A stretch of 61,226 bases of DNA, taken from JAPEKQ01 sp964516845 (GTDB lineage Bacteria > Joyebacterota > Joyebacteria > Joyebacterales > Joyebacteraceae). Position numbers and translations under genes: made by a program. The notes beneath the pieces were generated by a model that worked only from the letters and a program-made list of their open reading frames with translations, was not told the origin of the DNA and made no database searches. Numbering within the stretch: the first letter of the stretch is position 1; every line of letters begins with the position of its first letter. This document shows positions 25,970 through 34,030 of the stretch, one piece after another. Where the stretch lies: the NCBI GenBank assembly GCA_964516845.1, contig CAZEXP010000011.1:1-61226 (forward strand), given 5' to 3'.

Positions 25970-27385
25970 CTAGTAGTAGAAGCTGATCTGGGCGAGGAGG
26001 CTTGAGGGCGTGGCGCCGTACTCGCTCCGGAGTTCGCCGTCATCGGAACCGGCGCCGTGCGCGAAGTAGGCCTGCGCCGAGAGCGTGACGCTGTCCGAGA
26101 ACGCCCAGCTGACCGCGGGGATGATCACGCCCGAGCCGTCCACAGGGCTCGAGATCCAGGTCACTGAGAGCGGCGTCACACCTGCGAAGCCATACGAGCA
26201 CTGGACGGCAACCGCATGGCGCCCGAGGATCTGGGTGTCACCGTTCGTGTAGCGGCTGACGAATGCCGAACCCGTGAGCTCGTCCATGTCGGTCACGTCC
26301 TCCACCCCGTAGCCGGAGTAGTGGTACTCCGCTGCGACGTAGAGCCCGTTGAGGATGTCGAAGGTACGCGAGGTGCCGACCAGCGCCTTCACGACCGCGT
26401 CGCTGTCGTATGCGCCGTCCCGGGTCGCCCCGACGATCGGTGATCCCGTGGCGCCGGGTCCCCCGCGGGTGTCAACTCCCACCAGCTCGAGTCCGTCCGG
26501 CTCCAGGAACACTCCCAGCTCGCCGTGAATCTCCGCGTCGAACAGCGGCATCGATGCCGTCGCTGCATAGAATTTGGCCTCGCGTCTGCTACCGAGGAGC
26601 AGTTCACCGTCGATATCGCCGACGTATCCGTGCACTCTGGCGGCGAAGGATGACTCATCCCCCGACTCTCCGAACGCACCAACCGCATCCAGCGACCAGA
26701 GATCGGAAACGGGCAGTCTCAGCCGAACCGCATCGATGCCCCGTCGCCATTCCCGGTCGCTCTCGAGCGGCGAGAACGGTGCGAAGATGTCGACGACGCT
26801 GAACATCAATCCGCGGCCCCAGCCGACTGCCTGGCGCCCGACCGTTACGTCCGCGCTCCCAACGCTCACGTTGACCGACCCGCGATCCAATTCGTGTCGC
26901 AGAGAGAGTCCACCTTCGGCGTCGATGACGTCGTCGTCCAGTTGCCTGACGCGGTAGGGGGCTGGGAGGGTCGAGGGGAGGACGAGCGCCCCCCCGGCTC
27001 CGGTCACGTCGGACTCGAGGCGGGAGCGGATCTCGTAGGCGACATCGAAGCGCAGTCCCGACCTTGGGCGGGAGTCGAGAGCGAGGCGGAGACGCCAGAG
27101 CGACGCGCCGCTCCACTCCTCGGGGTAGAAGACCGTGTCGGACGGAGCGCGGGAGAGGAGCGTCGTCCACTTGACGGTCGCGTTGAGCGAATGCGAGCGC
27201 TCGCCGGTCTCATCCGACCAGAGCACGGTCGCATGCGCCGCCCCCGCGAGCATCGCGAGCAGCAGCAGGGCGCAGAGCGTCGCTCTGGCGCGCACGGTCA
27301 CGCATCCGGCTCCTGCGCGCGCCGCGGCAGGAGCGGCGCTAGTTCGCGTCGCGATTCGCATCGTGCCGGCTGTTCTTCTGCTCAT
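25970..27385 (-). CDS. outer-membrane beta-barrel protein of the Lol-like export operon
   Basis: 471 residues. The start is set at the ATG at 27385, which overlaps the ATPase gene by 47 nt; an ATG at 27361 is an alternative. A basic N-terminus and LCALLLLAMLAGAAHA form the signal peptide. The mature part is made of beta strands, with VTVGRQAVGWGRGLMFSVVDIFAPFSPLESDREWRRGIDAVRL, given here only as the hallmark region (residues about 165-210), and ends in QISFYY, an aromatic BAM-type terminus. Barrels with this VGRQ-x3-WG pattern occur beside lipid or lipoprotein exporters (DUF1302-like in proteobacteria). Last gene of the operon, probably the outer-membrane acceptor or exit channel. Confidence 0.75.
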   Translation of the reverse strand: MSRRTAGTMRIATRTSAAPAAARAGAGCVTVRARATLCALLLLAMLAGAAHATVLWSDETGERSHSLNATVKWTTLLSRAPSDTVFYPEEWSGASLWRLRLALDSRPRSGLRFDVAYEIRSRLESDVTGAGGALVLPSTLPAPYRVRQLDDDVIDAEGGLSLRHELDRGSVNVSVGSADVTVGRQAVGWGRGLMFSVVDIFAPFSPLESDREWRRGIDAVRLRLPVSDLWSLDAVGAFGESGDESSFAARVHGYVGDIDGELLLGSRREAKFYAATASMPLFDAEIHGELGVFLEPDGLELVGVDTRGGPGATGSPIVGATRDGAYDSDAVVKALVGTSRTFDILNGLYVAAEYHYSGYGVEDVTDMDELTGSAFVSRYTNGDTQILGRHAVAVQCSYGFAGVTPLSVTWISSPVDGSGVIIPAVSWAFSDSVTLSAQAYFAHGAGSDDGELRSEYGATPSSLLAQISFYY

Positions 27386-28058
27386 CGCTGACGACCTTTC
27401 CGTCGCGGATGGTGACCACGCGTGACGCGTACGACACCACGAGCGGATCGTGGGTCGAGAATACGAACGTCATGTCGTGTTCGTCGCGGAGTTCGCGCAT
27501 CATCCTGAGAAGCGCCTCCGCGTTCTCGCTGTCGAGGTTCGCCGTGGGTTCATCCGCAAGGACAAGTCTTGGCTTCGCGGCGACCGCTCGCGCGACCGCG
27601 ACCCGTTGCTGCTGGCCGCCGGAGAGCTCGTTCGGCCTGCGGTTCGCGAGTTCTCCCAGCGAGAGTTCCTCGAGTACGGCCATCGCCGTCTCGCGCCGTT
27701 CACTCCCGACGCCCTGGAGCTCGAGCACGAACTCGACGTTCTCGAGGGCGGTCAGGACGGGCACCAGATTGTAGGCCTGAAACACGAACCCCAGCGAATC
27801 GAGGCGGAGCTGCGCCCGTCGCCGCCTGCTGAGCTCGGCGAGGTTCTGACCGAATACGCTCACCACACCGCCCGTCGGCACGTCGAGCGCGCCAATCAAA
27901 TTCAGGAGCGTCGTCTTCCCGCTTCCGCTCGGTCCGACGATCGCGAGGAAGTCGCCACGCTTCACTTCAAGGTCGAGTCCCCGGAGTGCGTTGACCGTGA
28001 TCTTGCCTACGTGGAAGTCCTTCCGCGCGTCCTGCACGCTGACGAGCACGTTGTTCAC
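27339..28058 (-). CDS. ABC transporter ATPase, LolD/MacB type
   Basis: 239 residues. Walker A is GPSGSGKTTL near residue 45, the Q-loop is FVFQAYNLVPVLTALENVE, the signature is LSGGQQQR, Walker B is LVLADEPTANLDS and the H-loop is FSTHD. This sequence style is typical of LolD/FtsE/MacB ATPases that drive mechanotransmission rather than substrate passage through the membrane. The start lies one base after the stop of the second permease, so the subunits are made together. Confidence 0.92.
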   Translation of the reverse strand: MNNVLVSVQDARKDFHVGKITVNALRGLDLEVKRGDFLAIVGPSGSGKTTLLNLIGALDVPTGGVVSVFGQNLAELSRRRRAQLRLDSLGFVFQAYNLVPVLTALENVEFVLELQGVGSERRETAMAVLEELSLGELANRRPNELSGGQQQRVAVARAVAAKPRLVLADEPTANLDSENAEALLRMMRELRDEHDMTFVFSTHDPLVVSYASRVVTIRDGKVVSDEQKNSRHDANRDAN

Positions 28059-28059
28059 G

Positions 28060-29301
28060 CTATGCCTCCCTCAGGCTGAGTGCGGATGTCGGGTCGATCT
28101 TCAGAGCGAACCATGCGGGGTAGATGGCGGCGACGAGCATTGAGACAAGGCCGATGAGGAATGCCTGGGGGATCATCCATATTCCCATGTCGGAGTACAT
28201 GACGGGGTCGAGTAACACGCCGGATATGGAGAAGTCGCCGCCCATGAGGGTTGTCAGGTCGATCCCCGTGTTCGCGGTGTAGTAGATGAACGGGGTTGCG
28301 ATGATGAGTCCCGCGATGGCCCCGAGGACGCCCATGGCGAAAGCCTCGACGACGATGAGCGAGACGAGCTGCCACTCCTTCATGCCGAGTGCGATGAGAA
28401 CCGCAAGTTCGCGCCTGCGTTCGAGGATGGCCGTCAGCTGCGCGCCGGCGATGCCGAGAACTACGACGATGATGACGATACCGGACAGCATGTCCATGAA
28501 GGCCTTGTCGCTCTCCGAATCGCCGCCCTGTTCGGGCAGGAGTTCCTTCCATGTCATGACACCGTCGCCGTTGCGCACGAGCGATCGCAGATGCACGGCC
28601 GCTCCCTCAAGGAGATCCGGGTCGTCGAGGGTGATCGTGATCTCGGCCGCGCCCTGTCGTCCCGTGAGCGCCGCCATCTCCTCGAGCGTCACGTGGCAGA
28701 TCGTGACATCAAGGTCACTCACGCCGGTGTGGATGATGCCGACGATGTGCAGCATCGCGTATTCCATTTCGCCGCTTTCGTCGACGACCGTCAGGAGAAG
28801 ATCGTCGTCGAGTTCGACCTCCAGACGATCGGCGACCGCGCTGCCGATGACCGCAGCGCTCCTCTCGGACGGTTCGAGGTAGCGGCCCTCATCGATCATC
28901 CTCACGATACGGTTGGTTGCGAACTCGATCTCGGGGGCGACTCCCAGCATCTCCAGACCAATGACGCGGGTGCCGAATGCGAGAAGCGCCGTCGTTCGTG
29001 CGTGCGGGGTGGCTGAGCGCACGCCGTCCATGGCGGCTACCGCGTCGAGTTCGGCTTCCCAGTCGGAGAGCCTCAGGTCGTTGTCGCGCGTCTTCTCCCA
29101 GCCGGCGGGGATGATGCGCATGTGTCCGTAGCCCGATTCGGCGATAGCTCGGACGCGCATCTCTCCGCTGCCCATTGTGAAGGCCGTCATTGTCAGGGCA
29201 ATGGCGCAGCCGACACCCACGCCGACGATCGAGAGGAACGTTCTTCGAACGTTTCGTCCCATTGTGCGGACAGCGAACTTGGCGAGAAGCGGAGCGCTCA
29301 C
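28060..29301 (-). CDS. FtsX/LolC-type ABC permease (second)
   Basis: 413 residues from a GTG at 29301 that overlaps the TGA of the first permease (GTGA) and has GGAGG 8 nt upstream; longer readings are shadows. N-terminal helix after RTFLSIVGVGVGCAIALTM, a large periplasmic MacB-PCD-like domain (about 40-270), then three helices: VIIVVVLGIAGAQL, LIVVEAFAMGVLGAIAGL and IPQAFLIGLVSMLVAAIYPAWFA. The final PTSALSLREA is the usual cytoplasmic coupling tail. It works with the paralogous permease and ATPase as a LolCDE-like complex. Confidence 0.88.
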   Translation of the reverse strand: MSAPLLAKFAVRTMGRNVRRTFLSIVGVGVGCAIALTMTAFTMGSGEMRVRAIAESGYGHMRIIPAGWEKTRDNDLRLSDWEAELDAVAAMDGVRSATPHARTTALLAFGTRVIGLEMLGVAPEIEFATNRIVRMIDEGRYLEPSERSAAVIGSAVADRLEVELDDDLLLTVVDESGEMEYAMLHIVGIIHTGVSDLDVTICHVTLEEMAALTGRQGAAEITITLDDPDLLEGAAVHLRSLVRNGDGVMTWKELLPEQGGDSESDKAFMDMLSGIVIIVVVLGIAGAQLTAILERRRELAVLIALGMKEWQLVSLIVVEAFAMGVLGAIAGLIIATPFIYYTANTGIDLTTLMGGDFSISGVLLDPVMYSDMGIWMIPQAFLIGLVSMLVAAIYPAWFALKIDPTSALSLREA

Positions 29302-30536
29302 GATCGGATCGCCTCCATCGGTTCGAGCCTGACGATTCGCAGAATCGGCCACATGACCGAAAGGAGCGAGGTCAGAAAGACTGCCGTGATGCTGGCAGCG
29401 AAGTCCTTGATGTGGAGACTCGGATAGACGAGCGTCCCCAGCTGAACACCCTTGAACGCGACCTCGTACGTCTCTCCGCCACCGAGCGCAGCGTAGTCGA
29501 TCCCGGTGTGCGATGTGGCGACCAGGAAGGCGAGTCCCAAGGCGCTCCCGACGCCGACGCCGAGCAGTCCGAGAATGACGGCCTCGACCGTGATCATGCG
29601 AGAGAGCCGGCCCGGACCGCACCCGAGCGAGAGGAGCATCCCGAACTCATGCGTCCTCTCGAACGTCGACATGAGCATCGTATTGGCGATGCCGGCCGCC
29701 GCGGCGATGAACACGATGCCGAGTATGACCGCGAGCATCCCGTCCATCATTCCGATCATCATGACGAGCTGAGGAACGATCTCGCGCCAGGGAAGTACCT
29801 CCGACCCGAGAAGCGACGGGAGTTGCGCAAGTCGCGCGACCGTCTCGTCGACCGTGTCGCCGTCGTGCACGTGGACGACGATCTCGTGCGCGTCCTCCGA
29901 CATCGCCAGAAGATCGCGCGCGTCATCGAGCGACATGACGATGCCGAAGCTGTTGACGACTTCGACCGATGAGTCGACCGTGTCGACGACCGTGAACAAC
30001 CCACTCGCGATCGACCCGTCGATATCCTGGCCGACGAGGGCGAGTTCCATCCCGGGCACGATCTCGTAGCGCCGGGCGAACCCCCGTCCAACGAGGACGT
30101 TCCCGTCCTCGAGTGAACCTGGTGGCGCTCCGACGGGGAGAAGCCCGGACGGATGTGTCTCCGCAGCGGCGTCGATTCCGACGACGATGCCCATGAACCC
30201 ATCCTCGTTGAGCGCGGCGAGCGTGGGCGCATAGATGCGCGCCGAGGCATTCGCGACACCCGGGTCGCTCCGGATCTCAGCGAGCTTCGTGTCGATGTCG
30301 TCCATGACGAGGTCCATCGAGCGCTCGTCCCGCCACTCGGGAGCGTGGACCTGGATGTGTCCCACCAGCGGTCCGGTCACCGAGTCGAGGAAGGTGTCGG
30401 AGTATCCGTTGAGGAGCGCGGCGACCGCGAGGAATGAGAATTGGCCGATGGCGATCGCGCCAAGCGCGAGCAGCGACCGTTTCCGGTTCCTGCCCAGGTT
30501 GCGCCATGCGATCCTCAGTGTGCTCGATGCCGCCAA
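29298..30536 (-). CDS. FtsX/LolC-type ABC permease (first)
   Basis: 412 residues from a TTG start at 30536, supported by AGGAAGAGG about 8 nt upstream and by alignment with the paralogous second permease. It starts RIAWRNLGRNRKRSLLALGAIAIGQ, the standard N-terminus of MacB/LolC permeases. A periplasmic domain is followed by three helices (LAVILGIVFIAAAAGIANT, ITVEAVILGLLGVGVGSALG, AVFLTSLLSVMWPIL) and the tail LEPMEAIRS. It lies 82 nt after the LolA-like gene and overlaps the second permease by 4 nt. Confidence 0.88.
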   Translation of the reverse strand: MAASSTLRIAWRNLGRNRKRSLLALGAIAIGQFSFLAVAALLNGYSDTFLDSVTGPLVGHIQVHAPEWRDERSMDLVMDDIDTKLAEIRSDPGVANASARIYAPTLAALNEDGFMGIVVGIDAAAETHPSGLLPVGAPPGSLEDGNVLVGRGFARRYEIVPGMELALVGQDIDGSIASGLFTVVDTVDSSVEVVNSFGIVMSLDDARDLLAMSEDAHEIVVHVHDGDTVDETVARLAQLPSLLGSEVLPWREIVPQLVMMIGMMDGMLAVILGIVFIAAAAGIANTMLMSTFERTHEFGMLLSLGCGPGRLSRMITVEAVILGLLGVGVGSALGLAFLVATSHTGIDYAALGGGETYEVAFKGVQLGTLVYPSLHIKDFAASITAVFLTSLLSVMWPILRIVRLEPMEAIRS

Positions 30537-30618
30537 TGCGTGTACCTCTTCCTGGTGTCCATACTGCCGCCGTTCAGTGGCTACCGCGTGTCACGGCGTG
30601 CCGTGACCTCCGCGCAGC

Positions 30619-31419
30619 CTACTGCGACCGCTCGAGTCTTGCGAGACTGAATGTGTCGTCGGAGAGATCGACGTCGAACTCGACGCTGAGGTAGCGGAAC
30701 TCCGTGGAATGCCCTTCTTCGCGCTCCGGGATGATCCGCATGACCGTTGGAACCCGGCGGCCGCCCATCACTTGCACGTCCTCGAACAGCATCGTTCGGG
30801 AGAGCCTGTCCTTGCGGTCGTACGACTGGGTCATGACCGGAAGTCCGGTCCCGTCATCGAACACGACGTCGATGCGGCTCCAGAGTCCGACCACGCCGGG
30901 CCTGGCGTCGAGGCGGACGAGCCAGCCTGGCGGGTCCTCACAGCGGCCGACGACCCTGGAGTCGTAGTCCTCCTCGAGGGATGAGTCCTGGACGATGTCG
31001 TCATTCGTCAGGTCGCTCCCCATCCAGGAGCCCATCATCATCGATGGGGGAACGCGGATCGTGCGCGAGATCTTCGGAAGGTAGTTCCAGAGATTCTGCT
31101 CGACTCGAAGCGTCGCCGTGCCGGCGTCGCGAGGAGGGGAGTCGACGATCATCAGCGCATGGTCGTCGCCCTTGCTCCAGAAGCGCATCTTCATCGTGCG
31201 CGTCTTCTTCGGCGTGACGATGGTGATCTCGACCCGTGCCGTCGTGCCGGTCGACTCGAAGAGCTCGTCCATGCCTCGCAGCAGCGTCAGGGCGTCCGGC
31301 GCCCCGGCTACGGGTTCGGCGCAGCCATCCGTTTCATCCGCGGATACGACTGCTGCCAGGCCGAGGATCAGGAGGCAGGGGAGGAGCAGCCATCGCACTC
31401 TCATGCTCGTGGTCTTCAT
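30619..31419 (-). CDS. LolA-like outer-membrane lipoprotein-sorting / lipid carrier protein
   Basis: 266 residues from the ATG at 31419, with GGAG 8-9 nt upstream. The signal peptide is LLLPCLLILGLAAVVS. The mature protein matches the LolA/LolB fold family annotated as outer membrane lipoprotein-sorting proteins: MRFWSKGDDHALMIVDSPPRDAGTATLR, LWNYLPKISRTIRVPPSMMMGSWMGSDLTNDD (quoted as the diagnostic region near residues 100-140), and WSRIDVVFDDGTGLPVM. These proteins ferry lipids or lipoproteins across the periplasm between an inner-membrane exporter and the outer membrane. The ATGA overlap with the regulator gene couples their translation. Confidence 0.85.
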   Translation of the reverse strand: MKTTSMRVRWLLLPCLLILGLAAVVSADETDGCAEPVAGAPDALTLLRGMDELFESTGTTARVEITIVTPKKTRTMKMRFWSKGDDHALMIVDSPPRDAGTATLRVEQNLWNYLPKISRTIRVPPSMMMGSWMGSDLTNDDIVQDSSLEEDYDSRVVGRCEDPPGWLVRLDARPGVVGLWSRIDVVFDDGTGLPVMTQSYDRKDRLSRTMLFEDVQVMGGRRVPTVMRIIPEREEGHSTEFRYLSVEFDVDLSDDTFSLARLERSQ

Positions 31420-31901
31420 CGGTTTCGCTCCTTCTCCCATTCAGTGGCCCAGTCATCGAAGAGCTTCGGGAACTGCTCGTTGACGAACCGGCAGTAGCTG
31501 CTGACCTCGCGAAGTCTTGTGTTCGGGTCTCCGTCGGGGTCCGGGAACACGTCGAGTCCCTCGTCGGCCAGCTGCTCCATGACCGAGATGCTCTGGAGGC
31601 GCGCCCTCATGAGGTTTCCCCACATCCCCGGTCTCACTCTGAAGTGTGCGCTCCGCTTCCCCGGGATGCCGACCTTCTCGATCATCGATGCCTGGACGAG
31701 CGCCCGGGTCGTCGTGCTGACCGTCCCCGCGCTGGCTCTGACGGCGATGGCGATCTCTGCCGCCGATTGCTCCGGCGGGTCGGAGATCAGGAGCCAGCCC
31801 AGGATCTTCCCCATCATCCGCGTCGCACCGAGGATCTCAAAGAGCACGCCCCAGCGCTCCACGTATGCGGTTCGCTCGTCCTCTGTCGGCTTGTATGACA
31901 A
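31416..31901 (-). CDS. GbsR/MarR-family winged-helix regulator
   Basis: 161 residues with a TTG start at 31901 (GGGGG 7 nt upstream); no ATG start is available before the DNA-binding domain. The block GKILGWLLISDPPEQSAAEIA, then ASAGTVSTTTRALVQASMIEKVGIPGKRSAHF, is the characteristic GbsR-type winged helix with recognition helix around SAGTVSTTTR. The C-terminal half is helical and probably dimerises. GbsR proteins control osmolyte or envelope-stress genes by binding AT-rich palindromes. It is the first gene of the export operon, and an 18-bp near-palindrome lies just upstream of its -35, so autoregulation is likely. Confidence 0.85.
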   Translation of the reverse strand: MSYKPTEDERTAYVERWGVLFEILGATRMMGKILGWLLISDPPEQSAAEIAIAVRASAGTVSTTTRALVQASMIEKVGIPGKRSAHFRVRPGMWGNLMRARLQSISVMEQLADEGLDVFPDPDGDPNTRLREVSSYCRFVNEQFPKLFDDWATEWEKERNR

Positions 31902-31931
31902 TCTTGCCCCCGGTTCGTGAGTCCAAACACT

Positions 31932-31960
31932 ATGCTACTGGTGTGGGAATGCTTCGTCAA
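31932..31960 (-). promoter_or_regulatory. sigma70-type promoter of the GbsR-LolA-ABC-barrel operon
   Basis: On the minus strand TTGACG (31955-31960) is followed after 17 nt by TAGCAT (31932-31937). The start codon at 31901 lies about 25 nt below the predicted start site. This is one of the best promoter matches in the window. Confidence 0.7.
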
Positions 31961-31968
31961 CTCAAATA

Positions 31969-31986
31969 TTTCAGTAATTATTGAAA
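31969..31986. promoter_or_regulatory. 18-bp near-palindrome, candidate GbsR operator
   Basis: TTTCAGTAATTATTGAAA is symmetric except for one mismatched pair. It abuts the -35 of the minus-strand promoter and lies about 110 nt before the divergent Cys-rich protein gene, so one bound regulator could affect both directions. Confidence 0.6.
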
Positions 31987-32097
31987 TGAATGACGAATCC
32001 CATGCAGTGTTCGCCCGGGTGGACTGGCAGGGCCACGAAGACTATGATGAACATGAATCCGCTCCACGGGTGGGGCGGTGGCTTCGAGAGGTAGTGG

Positions 32098-32535
32098 ATG
32101 CGGTCAGCAAAGATCATCACGACGGTGCTTCTGTGCCTGGGATTCGTGGTTCCGAGCGCCCATGGCGTCGTACTATGCGTTGACGATGACGGAGATCTCG
32201 CCCTCGAGGTGGCCGTGAACGGCGCATGCGCCGGAGCGCGGCCGCAGGGGGAGAGCGCTCGTCCGTTGGACGCTGCCCGGGCCGGTCTGCGGGCGGGCGC
32301 CGGCAGCTCGTGCGGCGGCTGTCGAGACGTCGCACTTGGAGTCTCCCACATGGTGGCTCCGCTCCCGATGGACACCGACGGACGGCGTCTTGGCCGACCT
32401 GTCGACATCGCGGTCACGCTTCCCGCCGGCGCACCCACTGCTGAAGGCGTCCCGGGCGGCTGCACACTCTGTGCGGTTCCGCCTTCGATGGCCCACGGAC
32501 CACCCCTCTGTCGCATCGTCGTACTCCGACTCTGA
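32098..32535 (+). CDS. small exported Cys-rich protein next to metal efflux genes
   Basis: 145 residues. GAGAGG precedes the ATG. A signal peptide (IITTVLLCLGFVVPSAHG) is followed by VVLCVDDDGDLALEVAVNGACAG and, later, SSCGGCRD, GGCTLCAV and PLCRI: seven Cys in the mature part. Proteins with a similar C-x-G/D-DDGH-x-A-E start are often found beside CusBA/CzcBA efflux genes, from memory, and could be periplasmic metal binders; this is inference. It lies 153 nt before the adaptor gene and is divergent from the GbsR operon. Confidence 0.65.
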   Translation: MRSAKIITTVLLCLGFVVPSAHGVVLCVDDDGDLALEVAVNGACAGARPQGESARPLDAARAGLRAGAGSSCGGCRDVALGVSHMVAPLPMDTDGRRLGRPVDIAVTLPAGAPTAEGVPGGCTLCAVPPSMAHGPPLCRIVVLRL

Positions 32536-32688
32536 TCCACATCACATCGTTTCGCCGGAACTGAACGCGAACGTGCTCGCGCACGCTCGCCGCGTTCGGT
32601 ATCCGGCCGTCTACGTGTGCGCCGCGCCGCGGCCCGCACGTTCCGGATGCCGGAAACCTCCACGCACACACTGATGAGAAGAGGACCA

Positions 32689-33951
32689 ATGATGATGAGA
32701 CTGACGAAGAGAGACACTGGCACGCTGTTCGCCATCGTACTGACTGCCGCCGTCGCGCTGATGCTGGCCGGATGCGGTCAGACCGAAGCCGACACGACGC
32801 ACGGCGAGGTGGCCGATCCCCACGCCGGTCACGACCACGGCGCGGAGGAGGCCGGCGAGCACGCGGACGAAGACGACCATGCAGGCGAACTCGTGTTGAG
32901 CGACAGGGATCGCGCCGACGCGGGGATCGCGTTCGCCCTCGCCGGTCCCGGCCGCATCGAGGTTCACTCACGTCTTCTCGGCGAGGTCCGCGTGAACGAG
33001 GAACGCCTGGCGCATGTCGTCCCACCGGTATCCGGCATCGTTCGCAAGGTGAGCGCCCGTGTCGGTGACACCGTCGAGGCTGGACAGCTTCTCGCCGTGC
33101 TCGCAAGCCGCGAGCTGGCCGAGACGCGCGCGACGTATCTTGGCGCCCGCGGCCGCCGCGAGCTGGCGCAGATCGACCACGATAATCAGAAGAACCTATG
33201 GGAGCAGGACATTCTCTCAGAGCAGGAGTACCTCGATGCGAGACAGGCGCTCCTCGAGGCCGACATCGAGCTTCAGGCCGCCGAGCAGGCGCTCCATGCT
33301 CTTGGCACGACGGACGGCGAGCTGGATGATCTCGAGGAGAGCCACGAGGCGGGCGCCATGACGCGCCTCGAACTGCGTGCCCCGATCGCGGGCACCGTCA
33401 CGGACATGCACATGGTGCTTGGCGAGGTCGTGGGTGAGGAGGAGGTGCTCGCGATCGCCGACCTGACGACCGTCTGGGTGGACCTGGACGTGCCGCAGAC
33501 CGAGCTGAGTTCGGTCCGGGCGGGACAGCGGGTCACGATCTCGGCTTCGACCGTCGATCTGCCCGACGCCACCGGCGTTGTCAGTTTCGTCTCGCCGTTG
33601 GTCGATGAGACGACGCGCACCGCGTACGCGAGGGTCGAACTCCCGAACCACTCGGGTGTGTGGCGGCCGGGCCTCTTCGTTACGGCGTCTCTTGCGTCTG
33701 ATCATGCCGAGGTCCCGGTGATGGTCGAGAAGGATGCGGTCCAGCTGCTCGATGGCGAGCACGTCGTGTTCATCCCCGACGGCGACGCCTTCGAGCCTGT
33801 CGCAGTTGTCACCGGTCGTTCGGACACCGAGTACATCGAAATCGTCAGCGGTCTCGAGCGTGGCCAGCGGTACGTGTCGGAGGGCGCCTTCGCGCTGAAG
33901 GCGGAGATGGTCACGAGCGGTATGGACAGCCACGCCGGTCACGGTCACTGA
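32689..33951 (+). CDS. His-rich CusB/CzcB-type RND periplasmic adaptor lipoprotein
   Basis: 420 residues; the first of three consecutive ATG codons follows AAGAGG. The lipobox is AVALMLAGC. Just after it comes a metal-binding-looking segment, HAGHDHGAEEAGEHADEDDH. The adaptor core has the lipoyl halves (VVPPVSGIVRKVSARVGDTVEAGQLLAVL and LELRAPIAGTVTDMHMVLGEVV), an alpha-hairpin (about 140-215), then barrel and membrane-proximal domains (WVDLDVPQTELSSVRAGQ, DDTTRTAYAR-like segment). The C-terminus is HAGHGH. It joins the inner-membrane pump to an outer-membrane channel for metal-ion export. No TolC/CusC-type gene lies nearby. Confidence 0.9.
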   Translation: MMMRLTKRDTGTLFAIVLTAAVALMLAGCGQTEADTTHGEVADPHAGHDHGAEEAGEHADEDDHAGELVLSDRDRADAGIAFALAGPGRIEVHSRLLGEVRVNEERLAHVVPPVSGIVRKVSARVGDTVEAGQLLAVLASRELAETRATYLGARGRRELAQIDHDNQKNLWEQDILSEQEYLDARQALLEADIELQAAEQALHALGTTDGELDDLEESHEAGAMTRLELRAPIAGTVTDMHMVLGEVVGEEEVLAIADLTTVWVDLDVPQTELSSVRAGQRVTISASTVDLPDATGVVSFVSPLVDETTRTAYARVELPNHSGVWRPGLFVTASLASDHAEVPVMVEKDAVQLLDGEHVVFIPDGDAFEPVAVVTGRSDTEYIEIVSGLERGQRYVSEGAFALKAEMVTSGMDSHAGHGH

Positions 33952-34030
33952 TGCGTCATGATCCGCGGCTCCGGAGTGCATGCACGCGCACATCGGCGCC
34001 CGGTCACGCACTGAACAGAGGAGACGCATC

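Noticed and set aside
28060..29622. Longer start for the second permease
   Set aside because: The extension lies within the first permease gene in another frame; the GTG overlapping TGA with GGAGG upstream gives a protein the size of its paralogue.
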